From positions 1,736,001 to 1,800,000 of the forward strand of contig NZ_BKAU01000001.1 in NCBI RefSeq assembly GCF_007992715.1: a stretch of DNA of 64,000 nucleotides, given 5' to 3'. Both the position numbers and the translations under genes were made by a program. Shown in pieces: positions 43,600 through 51,702 of the stretch. Below the pieces are notes generated by a model. The model searched no databases. It saw nothing but the letters and a program-made list of their open reading frames with translations, and was not told the DNA's origin. The DNA comes from Chitinophaga cymbidii. GTDB taxonomy: Bacteria > Bacteroidota > Bacteroidia > Chitinophagales > Chitinophagaceae. Within the stretch, counting starts at the first letter, position 1; each line of letters starts with the position of its first letter.

Positions 43600-44668
43600 T
43601 GATCATGCTCACAAAGATGAACAGCATCACCCCGAGCACAATAAAATAACCGTTAGGATTCCTTAGTTCCGGCATCCGTTCGAAGTTCATCCCATAGATG
43701 CCGGTGATCACCGTGAGCGGCGCGAGCAGCGTTGTCACCACGGCCAGTACCTTCATCACCTCGTTCAGTTTCTGCGACATCTGCGCATGATATAATTCCT
43801 GCAGGTTCATCACCATGTCCCGGTAATTTTCCGCGAGGTCGTTCGCCTGCACAATATGATCGTACACGTCTTTGAAATATTTCCGCGTACTTTCTTCGAT
43901 GAGGTTGTTCTCCGATTTCAACAAACCGTTCGTTAGCTCCCGCACCGGCGCAATGCCGCGTTTGAACAACAGTATCTCTTTCCGCAGATAGTTGATGCGG
44001 GCGAGTGTTCGGTTGTTAGGTTGACGGGGGATGATATCTTCCAGCACTTCTATCCGTTCGCCAAGGCCATCCATCACCATGAAATAATTATCAACGATTT
44101 CATCGAGCAATGCATAAAGCAGATAGTCCGCGCCGGAGTTCCGGAGTTTGGTGCCGTTGCTGCGCAGCCTTTCCCGGATAGGGTTGAAAACGTCGCGGCC
44201 CGGATCGTCCTGGAAAGAGATCACCACATTACCTTTCAGCAGCAGGCTCACCTGCTCCTGGTCCACCGACGCGCTTTCCGGCCGGAAGGTCATCATCGGC
44301 AACAAACAAAAAAGGCTCTCGCCGATCTCGTCCATTTTCGCTCGCTGGCCTTCGCTCATGATGTCTTCCATCAGCAGGTAGTGAATATTGAACTCCCGGC
44401 AGATCGCCTCCACTTCCTGCCGGCGGACGCCATCTACATTGATCCATTTCACGCAATCGCCTTTTGAAAAACGGAAGCAGTCTTCCACCCGGTCCATCAC
44501 CTCTTCCCGCACCGTTTGCGCATCGTATTCAAAAACCGTGATCCTCACGTGCTCCACCGGCTTGCGTGAGCTGGCCGCCGTTACGGGGTTAAAATTCATC
44601 AGCCGTTTCTTCTTTACTTTAAACGGATTGATGAGATCAGGAATGGGCAACAGTCCACGTTTAGCCAT
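43571..44668 (-). CDS. corA: CorA-family magnesium/cobalt channel
   Basis: 365 residues. A large soluble N-terminal part with the long stalk helix (ELYHAQMSQKLNEVMKVLAV) precedes two C-terminal membrane helices with the selectivity motif YGMNFERMPEL between them and a basic tail (FRKRGWF). It conducts Mg2+ (also Co2+ or Ni2+) into the cell. Overlaps the convergent DUF2480 gene by 29 bp, with no terminator between them. Confidence 0.95.
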   Translation of the reverse strand: MAKRGLLPIPDLINPFKVKKKRLMNFNPVTAASSRKPVEHVRITVFEYDAQTVREEVMDRVEDCFRFSKGDCVKWINVDGVRRQEVEAICREFNIHYLLMEDIMSEGQRAKMDEIGESLFCLLPMMTFRPESASVDQEQVSLLLKGNVVISFQDDPGRDVFNPIRERLRSNGTKLRNSGADYLLYALLDEIVDNYFMVMDGLGERIEVLEDIIPRQPNNRTLARINYLRKEILLFKRGIAPVRELTNGLLKSENNLIEESTRKYFKDVYDHIVQANDLAENYRDMVMNLQELYHAQMSQKLNEVMKVLAVVTTLLAPLTVITGIYGMNFERMPELRNPNGYFIVLGVMLFIFVSMIIIFRKRGWF

Positions 44669-44805
44669 AACGGGTGCATTTTAGATACTGCTAAAATACT
44701 TCTTATTAAGTTAAAATTCCCGTAACAAGGGCGTAACATGCCCCGCGTAGCTTTAACACAGGATAAAGCGATCATAGTATATTTTAACCCCTGGAAGTGT
44801 CATCA

Positions 44806-44832
44806 GGTCCTCTCCGGTAAGCGGGGAGGACC
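44806..44832 (+). other. Leader hairpin before the cytochrome-c-peroxidase-like gene
   Basis: 10-bp stem with one G-U pair, GGTCCTCTCC/GGGGAGGACC (44806-44815 and 44823-44832), 7-nt loop, ending 17 nt before the ATG. There is no T-run, so it is not a standard terminator. Confidence 0.5.
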
Positions 44833-44849
44833 AACTAAAAATCCGATGT

Positions 44850-45983
44850 ATGCGCGCAGGTATCTTCTTCCTGGCTGCGATAGCCACCACACTCATTTCC
44901 GTGATCACCGGCCAGCGGGCGCGGCAGTTGCCGCCTGAAGTGAAGCATGTGTTGCAATGGTATTATCTGCAGGCGAAGCAGCTCGACAAAGAAGCGGGAC
45001 TTCTATTGGAGGCGGTGGAGCAGCAGGACAGCCAGCCCGAGATTCAGCAGCAGTTTCTCGAAGCAAGGTTCGCTTACAAGCGGCTGGAACTGCTCGCCAC
45101 ACATTTTCATCCTTCCGGATCCATGATGCTGAACGATCCCGGGATCGAAAAAATGTTGTTCCCCCGCATCGCGGAGCAGGACACGGCGAATCTCCGCAAA
45201 GCCGTGCTGCAGCTGATCTCCGGCACCCGGCTGCTGCAAAGAAATATAGATTCGCTGGAAACCGGCGATGCGGAACTCTTTGATGCGATGCGGCTGGAAA
45301 TCGCGCGGATACTGGCTTTCGGCATCAGCGGCGTTGATTCGCCCGTTGCCGGGGAAAGCATCACGGAAACAAAATATTCCCTGGCGGGGATAAAAGCCGT
45401 CTGGCTTTTTTATAAGGAAAAACTGGAAAAACGTAACCCGGACCTGGCGGACCGTACGCTGGCATTGTTCGTGGAAGCGGACCGGATATTGGATACGTCA
45501 TCGGGACAAACGTTTTCACGGATGGATTTTATCCGGGATTATCTGAACCCGCTTGCCATCCAGATCAAGCTGGCCCGCGAAGCGCTGAAGATACCGTATG
45601 CAACGGCGGATCACTTTTTAGATCCGGCAGCATCCAACGTGTTTGCAAAAGGAGCATTCAATTTGTCCGGCGAAGAATGGGGGATGAACAGCCGGTTTGA
45701 TCAGTTTATGCGGGGGGATGACAGCCGGATGGACGCGCGGGAAGTGAACGGCTTCAATCTTTTTATGGGAAAAGCAAAATGCGGGACTTGTCATTTCGTG
45801 CCCTTGTTCAATGGTGAAACACCATTCGCGAAAGGGGAGGATCACAAAATTATTCCGGCGTCCGCCATCAGAAATTCCACCGGCAACATGCATCATTTCC
45901 AGCATTTGAACGATGCCGAGCAACGGGACGTATTGGCTTTTGTACAAACGCTGCAAAACGCTGAAATAGCAACCAGCCGCTGA
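44850..45983 (+). pseudogene. Cytochrome-c-peroxidase-like gene with internal deletions, one heme motif left
   Basis: 377 residues in one open frame. The first ~255 residues are the helical N-terminal domain seen in long Bacteroidota di-heme peroxidases (LPPEVKHVLQWYYLQAKQLD onward). The full family then has a first CxxCH heme domain and a second one. Here the sequence jumps from ATADHFLDPAASN to MNSRFDQFMRGD and GFNLFMGKAKCGTCHFVPLFNG, so the first heme domain is gone. After the remaining heme motif it jumps again to the closing helix (DAEQRDVLAFVQTLQ), removing most of the second domain. Both losses keep the frame, so a protein is still made, but peroxidase activity is unlikely. Could instead be a mono-heme derivative with a new role. 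Confidence 0.65.
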
Positions 45984-46096
45984 AGTGAGTGACACAACGG
46001 CGGCCGGGCAGCAATAAAATGTTCGCTCCATAAAAATGCAACAAACGTCAGGTCAAGACCGGCATGCATCTTTGGCGGCAGCAGCAACACAAACCG

Positions 46097-47344
46097 TCAA
46101 AACTTCGGCAACTCAATTTCAGGATGCCTGCCCCCCGCCGGACGCTCAAAAACATCCCCCAGCTTCGCATCCGCCGGCATGAAACCCGCCGTCCACAAAT
46201 AGAACCATCCGTCCTCCGCGCCACCGCCGAAATCCAGCCGGTCTTTCGCGCGCGCCGTGGCGTCATTCGTAAAACGCGCTTTCGTTAGCTCGATCCATTC
46301 GCCGGAAGGGGTTTTGATCCAGTGATTGCCGAAAAATCCTTTGCGGTGCAAATACCCGTTTTCAAAGCTGAAATTTTCAAGGAAAGAATATAGCCCGCGC
46401 ATGTACCGGCCATCCTTCGGCGCGCGGAAACTCGCGATGAGCTTCCACTCGCGGTGTTCCGGCACATAGAAATACGCGGTGTACTGCGTGGTAGCCCCCG
46501 AAGGCACCGCATGCATCAGGAAGCGGTACGTTTCGCCGGCCTTCCAGTTGTACACCCAGTGGCTGTGCCCACCGGTACCCTCACCGCCGAATCCATGCGC
46601 GATCACGCTGTCCCCCTTCGCGAGCAGCGTCACCTGGTCCTCATACCGCACCTTCGCGCGATCATCCGGCTCCTTGCCCGCATCCCACACGGAAAAAATG
46701 ATCCGCCTTTCATCTGGGCCATTCACCTGCATGCCGAAGTACCCGCGGTGCCAGCCGCATGACATGAAGTATGTGCCGGTCTTGTCCTCACCCTGCGGCA
46801 CTTTGATCTCGCCATAGAACCACTCCACGGGCGTGTCTTTGGCTACCGGGTAATTCAGGTGCACAGACGCGGAGCGGCGCCAGCTTTTGGGGTTGAACTG
46901 GATATCCTTTGTGGCAGGGCCTTCCAGTGTAACGCCCTGCACATCCGCATACACATTCCCCTGCTTTTCCACACCCTTGAGGGTAATGGTGTAAAAGCCC
47001 GGCTTTTTGATCTTTGTTTGTAAAACAGGAATTTTCGTGTAGTCGGAACCGTTAATACGCACAATTTTTTCCACGCCATTGAGCTGCACTTTGATCCGCG
47101 AAGGCGCGTCGCTTTTGGCTTGCAGCGTGACTTTGAGCGTACCTGTGCTGGCGGCATGAAAATAAAAATGAACGGCGTTGGTACTGTCTGTCCACCGCAC
47201 AACGCCCTGACGCGCGGAGATATCCACACCTTTTTCTTCGGGAACGGCGTAGGCCGTAAAACCGGGGAGCGTTACCTGGGCCTTCACATAATGTCCCGCC
47301 GCCAGGAACCCCAGCAGCAGAAAAGAGTAGCAGCGATTTTTCAT
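46097..47344 (-). CDS. Exported DUF3472 (with DUF5077-like) protein
   Basis: 415 residues from the ATG at 47344; a much longer open frame upstream overlaps the next gene and is rejected. Signal peptide MKNRCYSFLLLGFLAAG. An N-terminal beta-sandwich (~30-150, DUF5077-like, VHFYFHAASTGTLKVTLQAK) precedes the DUF3472 domain (GTYFMSCGWHRGYFGMQVNG, FGGEGTGGHSHWVYNW). Proteins of this kind in gut and soil Bacteroidota are thought to bind or process glycans; the activity is not established. Followed by a convergent peroxidase-like gene. Confidence 0.85.
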   Translation of the reverse strand: MKNRCYSFLLLGFLAAGHYVKAQVTLPGFTAYAVPEEKGVDISARQGVVRWTDSTNAVHFYFHAASTGTLKVTLQAKSDAPSRIKVQLNGVEKIVRINGSDYTKIPVLQTKIKKPGFYTITLKGVEKQGNVYADVQGVTLEGPATKDIQFNPKSWRRSASVHLNYPVAKDTPVEWFYGEIKVPQGEDKTGTYFMSCGWHRGYFGMQVNGPDERRIIFSVWDAGKEPDDRAKVRYEDQVTLLAKGDSVIAHGFGGEGTGGHSHWVYNWKAGETYRFLMHAVPSGATTQYTAYFYVPEHREWKLIASFRAPKDGRYMRGLYSFLENFSFENGYLHRKGFFGNHWIKTPSGEWIELTKARFTNDATARAKDRLDFGGGAEDGWFYLWTAGFMPADAKLGDVFERPAGGRHPEIELPKF

Positions 47345-47411
47345 ACCTGTAAGTAAAAGCACTTCCGGCACACTGTCAATGGCCGCGTCGGAAAATTGAC
47401 AATCGGATGGC

Positions 47412-47942
47412 TCAGGGCGTGTGGATGTTGCAATGGCACCATTGCACGAAGAGCAGGTGGTAGCTCCACATGATCCGGCGTATATCCCTTTCCGCCGTTT
47501 CGTGACCGTTGTGCAGCGCGAGGGATTTGACCACGCCATTTTCCTCCAGTCCATAGTAAAACCCGAAAGGTGTGGATAATGCAAAACCGTTTTTAACAAA
47601 ACCGGGATGGGACTCAAAAGCGATGCTGCCTACGGTGTGACTGCGGAGCAGGGCTTTCAGCTCGAAAAGCGGAATGAAAAGCTCCGCCGCGCCGATCCGG
47701 CGCCGGACGTGCAAACGGAGAAAGGAGCGCAATCCATCAGCAGTGCTTTTGCTGTGGTTGATGCGGATGTCTTTGATCTCGTCCATTTCTTCACCGACGG
47801 TGCACAGCTTGTCGATGTTGATAAACTCGGCCTGCCGCCAGTCATCTCCGCTAAGGGTTACCGTAAAATCCGGGTACGCAGGCAAGTTGGTCATAATAGG
47901 GCGTTCGTCGGAGACGGTAGGCAGGGAAAACCAGGTATCCAT
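47412..47942 (-). CDS. Hypothetical protein
   Basis: 176 residues, no signal peptide and no membrane segment. Contains SGDDWRQAEFINIDKLCTV and a C-terminal end MWSYHLLFVQWCHCNIHTP. I do not recognise the family. Codon use resembles the neighbours and the frame is longer than the antisense alternatives. It lies between the DUF3472 gene (67 bp away) and the rlpA-like gene (54 bp away), all on the same strand, so it may be part of one transcription unit. Confidence 0.6.
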   Translation of the reverse strand: MDTWFSLPTVSDERPIMTNLPAYPDFTVTLSGDDWRQAEFINIDKLCTVGEEMDEIKDIRINHSKSTADGLRSFLRLHVRRRIGAAELFIPLFELKALLRSHTVGSIAFESHPGFVKNGFALSTPFGFYYGLEENGVVKSLALHNGHETAERDIRRIMWSYHLLFVQWCHCNIHTP

Positions 47943-47996
47943 ACATAGAACACATCAATTACCCCGAATATATGACGAAAATTTGTTAAACGGATA

Positions 47997-48353
47997 TCAT
48001 TTTTTGTAGCGGACTTTCACGTTCACCACGCCGTCATTCAGCATGCCGAGCTTGCGGGCCGCTTTTTTGGAAAGGTCGATGATCCGGCCAGCCACAAAAG
48101 GCCCGCGGTCGTTGATCCGCACTTTGATGCTGCGGCCGTTGGAAAGATTGGTGACCCGCACCTTCGTGCCGAAAGGCAGGGTTTTGTGCGCCGCGGTCAT
48201 CCGGCGCTGCCGGAAGATTTCCCCGCTGGCCGTTCTGCGGCCCTGGAACTTGTCCGCATAATATGAAGCTTTGCCGCTTTCAGTGATCTTGCGCGCGCAG
48301 GAGGAAAAGAGGAACAGGGAGATGATGGAAAGTAGGTAGAGTAGTGGTTTCAT
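47997..48353 (-). CDS. rlpA: RlpA-like lipoprotein (double-psi beta-barrel)
   Basis: 118 residues. Lipobox FSSCARK gives a lipidated Cys. The barrel shows GKASYYADKFQGRRTASGE, then MTAAHKTLPFGTKVRVTN and RINDRGPFVAGRIIDLS, the standard RlpA sequence ending. There is no SPOR domain, so this is the short form. Family members are septal-ring lipoproteins, in some species lytic transglycosylases acting on denuded glycan strands. Its ATG overlaps the stop of the upstream GNAT gene by 4 bp. Confidence 0.92.
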   Translation of the reverse strand: MKPLLYLLSIISLFLFSSCARKITESGKASYYADKFQGRRTASGEIFRQRRMTAAHKTLPFGTKVRVTNLSNGRSIKVRINDRGPFVAGRIIDLSKKAARKLGMLNDGVVNVKVRYKK

Positions 48354-48832
48354 AGATCCATTTGCATGATAGTATCGTTCATAAAATATCCGTTGCCGAT
48401 ATCGATGTCTTCTTCCCCGGTTTTTCTGAAGCCGAACCGCTCATAAAATCCGGTGGCTTTGTTATGGCGGTTTACGTTGAGCCATACCTGTTGCATGCCC
48501 GCTTCCTTTGCGATGCGCGCCACTTCCGTGAGCAGCGCTTTGCCCACGCTTTTGCCCTGCATCGAAGGGAGGATGTAGATCTTGTGCAGCTTGCACACCG
48601 CTTTTCCCTGGTAGTTCAGTTCATACGAAGCAAAGCCGCCTGACTCCGCGAGCAGGAATACATGTCCGCTGCGCATCTGCCGCCGCAAAGAAGCGTCATC
48701 GTACATCATCTGCAGCATATAGCGGATCTGCTCCGGTGAAAGAATGTCCCTGAATGTCTCCGGCCAGGTGTTCCGCGCGATCTCCTGTATCTGCGGAATA
48801 TTTTCTTCCCCTGCCTGAATGATCGTTAACAT
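48350..48832 (-). CDS. GNAT-family N-acetyltransferase
   Basis: 160 residues. Acetyl-CoA motif region LHKIYILPSMQGKSVGKALL (motif A, Q-x-x-G-x-G-like), followed by NVNRHNKATGFYERFGF (motif B). The first strand ITIIQAGEENIPQIQEIA is typical. Substrate unknown. Coupled to rlpA by an ATGA overlap. Confidence 0.9.
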   Translation of the reverse strand: MLTIIQAGEENIPQIQEIARNTWPETFRDILSPEQIRYMLQMMYDDASLRRQMRSGHVFLLAESGGFASYELNYQGKAVCKLHKIYILPSMQGKSVGKALLTEVARIAKEAGMQQVWLNVNRHNKATGFYERFGFRKTGEEDIDIGNGYFMNDTIMQMDL

Positions 48833-48892
48833 GTCCGCAATTTACGGCTTATCAACATTGCCCCGTCTTTTTTGTTATTTTATAAAAAAAAC

Positions 48893-49963
48893 ATGCGCAG
48901 CTTTCTATGTGGACTACTGGCCTGCATCTATCTGCCATTGCAGGCGCAGCACCTTCAACCCGGATTTGACCCTGAAGAATGTATGGGGCTGATACAGCTA
49001 CCCATGCAGGAAGACAGCATCACGAATAAAAAATATCCTGAAAATTATACGCCGCTCTACATCAGCCCCGAGGTAGGCTTCTACAACCGCTGGTTCCTGT
49101 GGAAGCGGTCGGACGGGGTGGCTGTTATACAGATCCGCGGTACCATTGGCAAGCTGGAAAGCTGGCTGGCGAACTTCTACTCGGCGATGATACCCGCGAA
49201 AGGTTCGCTGCAGCTGAATGACAGCACCCGTTTTGATTATCAGCTGGCGGCGGATACTGCAACGGCGTTCGTGCATGTGGGGTGGACGATGGCGCTTGGC
49301 TTTATGGCGCCGGATATTGTGGCGCATATCCGGGAATTGTATGCGGAGGGGGTGAAGGAATTTATCATCACCGGTTACAGCCAGGGCGGAGCGATCGCTT
49401 TTCTCACACGTTCTTATCTTGAATACCTGCCGGGCATGCCGGAAGATATTGTGTACAAAACATATTGCTGCGCCGCGCCGAAGCCCGGCAATCTTTATTA
49501 CGCATATGATTTCGACCTGATCACCCGCAATGGATGGGGATACCGTGTGGTGAACAGCGCGGACTGGGTGCCGGAAACCCCGCTGTCGCTGCAGACGGTA
49601 AAAGATTTCAACGCCGTGAACCCTTTCATCAATCTGAAAAACGGCCTGAAGAAACAGAAATTTTTTGTGCGGCTGTACGGCAACATGGTATATAACAAAC
49701 TGACACGCGCCACCGACCGATCTGTGCGGCGCTTCCGGAAATACCTCGGCGGCACGGTGTACAAGATCTCCTCTAAAGGTCTGCCGCAGTTAAAGCAACC
49801 GGCATACGCCCACAGCAATAATTACATGACGGCCGGCACGCCCATCATCCTGATGGCGGATGAAGCCTACCACCAAAAATTTCCTTTTGACGGGGAGAAT
49901 GTATTTGTGCACCACATGCCTGATAAGTACCGGTACCTGCTGAAGCAGTATTATCCGTACTAG
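48893..49963 (+). CDS. Exported lipase, alpha/beta-hydrolase class 3 type
   Basis: 356 residues from the ATG at 48893. Signal peptide MRSFLCGLLACIYLPLQAQ. Class 3 lipase layout: AVIQIRGTIGKLESWLANF (oxyanion region), nucleophile elbow GYSQGGA, RVVNSADWVPETP (catalytic Asp region), and a C-terminal His in FVHHMPDKY. Hydrolyses acyl esters outside the cytoplasm; the substrate is unknown. Its stop overlaps the convergent gene stop by four bases, CTAG. Confidence 0.88.
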   Translation: MRSFLCGLLACIYLPLQAQHLQPGFDPEECMGLIQLPMQEDSITNKKYPENYTPLYISPEVGFYNRWFLWKRSDGVAVIQIRGTIGKLESWLANFYSAMIPAKGSLQLNDSTRFDYQLAADTATAFVHVGWTMALGFMAPDIVAHIRELYAEGVKEFIITGYSQGGAIAFLTRSYLEYLPGMPEDIVYKTYCCAAPKPGNLYYAYDFDLITRNGWGYRVVNSADWVPETPLSLQTVKDFNAVNPFINLKNGLKKQKFFVRLYGNMVYNKLTRATDRSVRRFRKYLGGTVYKISSKGLPQLKQPAYAHSNNYMTAGTPIILMADEAYHQKFPFDGENVFVHHMPDKYRYLLKQYYPY

Positions 49964-50517
49964 ATCTTGTTCAGCCGGACGAAAAGCCCCTCATAGTTTT
50001 TCACCAGGCCCTCGTCGTCTACCGTGATCTCGGCTTTGAAGTCTTTCGCCACGCCTTCGTAGAGGTATTTGTTGTCCGCGAGGCGGGTATACCATTGTTT
50101 GACGGGTTTGATCTCGCCCTTGAAGATGTTGATGTAGAGCACTTCTATTTGCCGGCGTTGCTGCAGCTCCTGGGAGAGGCGGCGGATGGGAAGGGTGTTG
50201 GTGAGCGGGGTGAGGGAAATATCGATGTCGATGCAGTCTTCCCATTCAGGGCGGCTGTGGCCGCTTTGGGTCCAGTGTTCGCCGGGCTCGCGCTGCAGCG
50301 AGACCCAGGAAGTTTCGCCCGATTTTTCGATGGCCATTTCGAGGGAAGTCACCTGCCAGAGCCGGTCCGTGATAATGTCATACGTAACGGAAAAAGGCGT
50401 GTCTTCCCCATAGCCGACGATCGTGCCGTCAATTCGTATGTCTGTATCCGTTATTTCAACGTTACAGTATTCCATCATCTCGTAATGTAAAGCTTTCCAA
50501 ACGAGTTGTCTTTTCAT
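49960..50517 (-). CDS. Putative glycolipid-binding-domain protein (PF06475-like)
   Basis: 185 residues from the ATG at 50517; a 61-codon upstream extension overlaps the metallopeptidase and is rejected. The beta-strand pattern (RQLVWKALHYEMMEYCNVEI, GTIVGYGEDTPFSVTYDIIT, WTQSGHSRPEWEDCIDIDIS, LPIRRL) fits the putative glycolipid-binding family related to LolA/LolB folds. The family assignment is from memory and the role is not known. It lies 25 nt after the metallopeptidase gene. Confidence 0.7.
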   Translation of the reverse strand: MKRQLVWKALHYEMMEYCNVEITDTDIRIDGTIVGYGEDTPFSVTYDIITDRLWQVTSLEMAIEKSGETSWVSLQREPGEHWTQSGHSRPEWEDCIDIDISLTPLTNTLPIRRLSQELQQRRQIEVLYINIFKGEIKPVKQWYTRLADNKYLYEGVAKDFKAEITVDDEGLVKNYEGLFVRLNKI

Positions 50518-50542
50518 GTCAGCCTTATTGGTAGATGTGTGA

Positions 50543-51385
50543 TCATTGCAATTCGTTAAATGTATCACCCTGGCGTATATCGCCGGTATCAAATCCTTTC
50601 TTGAACCAGTACATGCGTTGTTGTGAGGTGCCGTGCGTGAATGCATCCGGCACCACATATCCCTGCGCCTGTTTCTGCAGGCGGTCGTCACCAATGGCAT
50701 TGGCCGCGTTCAGCGCTTCTTCTATATCGCCCGGCTCAATGATGTTCTGCAGTTTTTGCGTGTGATGCGCCCATACGCCGGCGAGGAAATCCGCCTGCAG
50801 CTCCAGTTTTACGGAGAGCTTGTTATATTCCGCCTGGCTTACACGGCCGCGCATGTGCTGCACTTTTTCAGAGATGCCGAGGATGTTCTGTATATGATGC
50901 CCCACTTCATGCGCGATCACATAGGCCATCGCGAAATCCCCCGGGGCATTGAGCTTGTGTTGCAGCTCGTCGTAAAAAGAAAGGTCGATGTACACCTTTT
51001 CGTCGGCGGGACAATAGAACGGCCCGGAAGCGCTGCTGGCATTGCCGCAGGCGGATTCCACGAGGCCGGTAAAAAGCACCAGCGTTGGCTCCCGGTATTG
51101 CTGGTTCATTTCCGAAAAGAGCTTGTTCCACACGTCTTCTGTTTCAGCGAGCACCACTTTCACGAAACTGGCGGCTTCTTCTTCAGCGGCCTGCTGCTCC
51201 GGGGAAAGTTGCTGCTGGGGGCCGGACTGCTGCATGTTCATGACCTGGGAGGGGTCGCCGCCGAGGAAATAGATCAGCAGGGCTATAACAATGCCGCCAA
51301 TGCCGCCGCCAGCGATGAGCCCGCCACGGGAACCGCCGCGGCGATCTTCTACGTTACCGCTTTCGCGGCGTCCTTGCCAACGCAT
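50543..51385 (-). CDS. Neutral zinc metallopeptidase, KPN_02809/YpfJ family
   Basis: 280 residues from the ATG at 51385. Basic N-terminus MRWQGRRESGNVEDRRGG, a Gly-rich stretch and one membrane helix (GIGGIVIALLIYFLGG), then a long soluble domain. Zinc motif AHEVGHHIQ gives HExxH, and a downstream LELQADFLAG provides the third ligand. Physiological substrate unknown. -7-like TAATTTTA (complement of 51412-51419) precedes it. Confidence 0.93.
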   Translation of the reverse strand: MRWQGRRESGNVEDRRGGSRGGLIAGGGIGGIVIALLIYFLGGDPSQVMNMQQSGPQQQLSPEQQAAEEEAASFVKVVLAETEDVWNKLFSEMNQQYREPTLVLFTGLVESACGNASSASGPFYCPADEKVYIDLSFYDELQHKLNAPGDFAMAYVIAHEVGHHIQNILGISEKVQHMRGRVSQAEYNKLSVKLELQADFLAGVWAHHTQKLQNIIEPGDIEEALNAANAIGDDRLQKQAQGYVVPDAFTHGTSQQRMYWFKKGFDTGDIRQGDTFNELQ

Positions 51386-51572
51386 ATGGGATGAGGTTTT
51401 GGTTAGTTGTATAAAATTAAGAAATAAAGTACATGTAAAGACGGGGCGGGACTTAACACCCGGCATAAAAATGAATAAAATGAACAGCGCGCGGGGTGTG
51501 GACTTCCAGTAAATTGCTCCTGTAATTCATAGGCATAGATTCCATAAGTGGGGTTTAACATTTTGAATCTTG

Positions 51573-51603
51573 GCGGGCCGGTATCTACCGCCCGCTTGTT
51601 TTT
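51573..51603 (+). terminator. Plus-strand hairpin terminator with no plus-strand gene before it
   Basis: Stem GCGGG-C-CGGT/ACCG-CCCGC (one bulge, 51573-51582 and 51587-51595), 4-nt loop, then TTGTTTTT. The next plus-strand CDS upstream ends at 49963. Confidence 0.55.
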
Positions 51604-51620
51604 GGAGGATCACCCAAAGC

Positions 51621-51644
51621 AAAAGGCCGGGTAAAAACCCGGCC
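51621..51644 (-). terminator. gltBD terminator
   Basis: Perfect 8-bp stem GGCCGGGT/ACCCGGCC (51625-51632 and 51637-51644), 4-nt loop, T4 on the minus strand, 59 nt past the gltD stop. Confidence 0.75.
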
Positions 51645-51702
51645 CGGCTGAAGGTTACAACAAAATCTAAACCTGCTTATGAGAAATCTTGAAAAAATCT
51701 TT

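Noticed and set aside
44738-44938. 66-codon plus-strand ORF before the peroxidase-like gene
   Set aside because: Overlaps the real start in another frame and includes the hairpin; no coding character.
46097-47617. 506-residue form of the DUF3472 protein
   Set aside because: The extra 91 residues overlap the 47412-47942 gene and come before an evident signal peptide at 47344.
49998-50245. Pro/His/Arg-rich minus-strand ORF of about 84 codons
   Set aside because: Frame shadow within the glycolipid-binding-domain gene.
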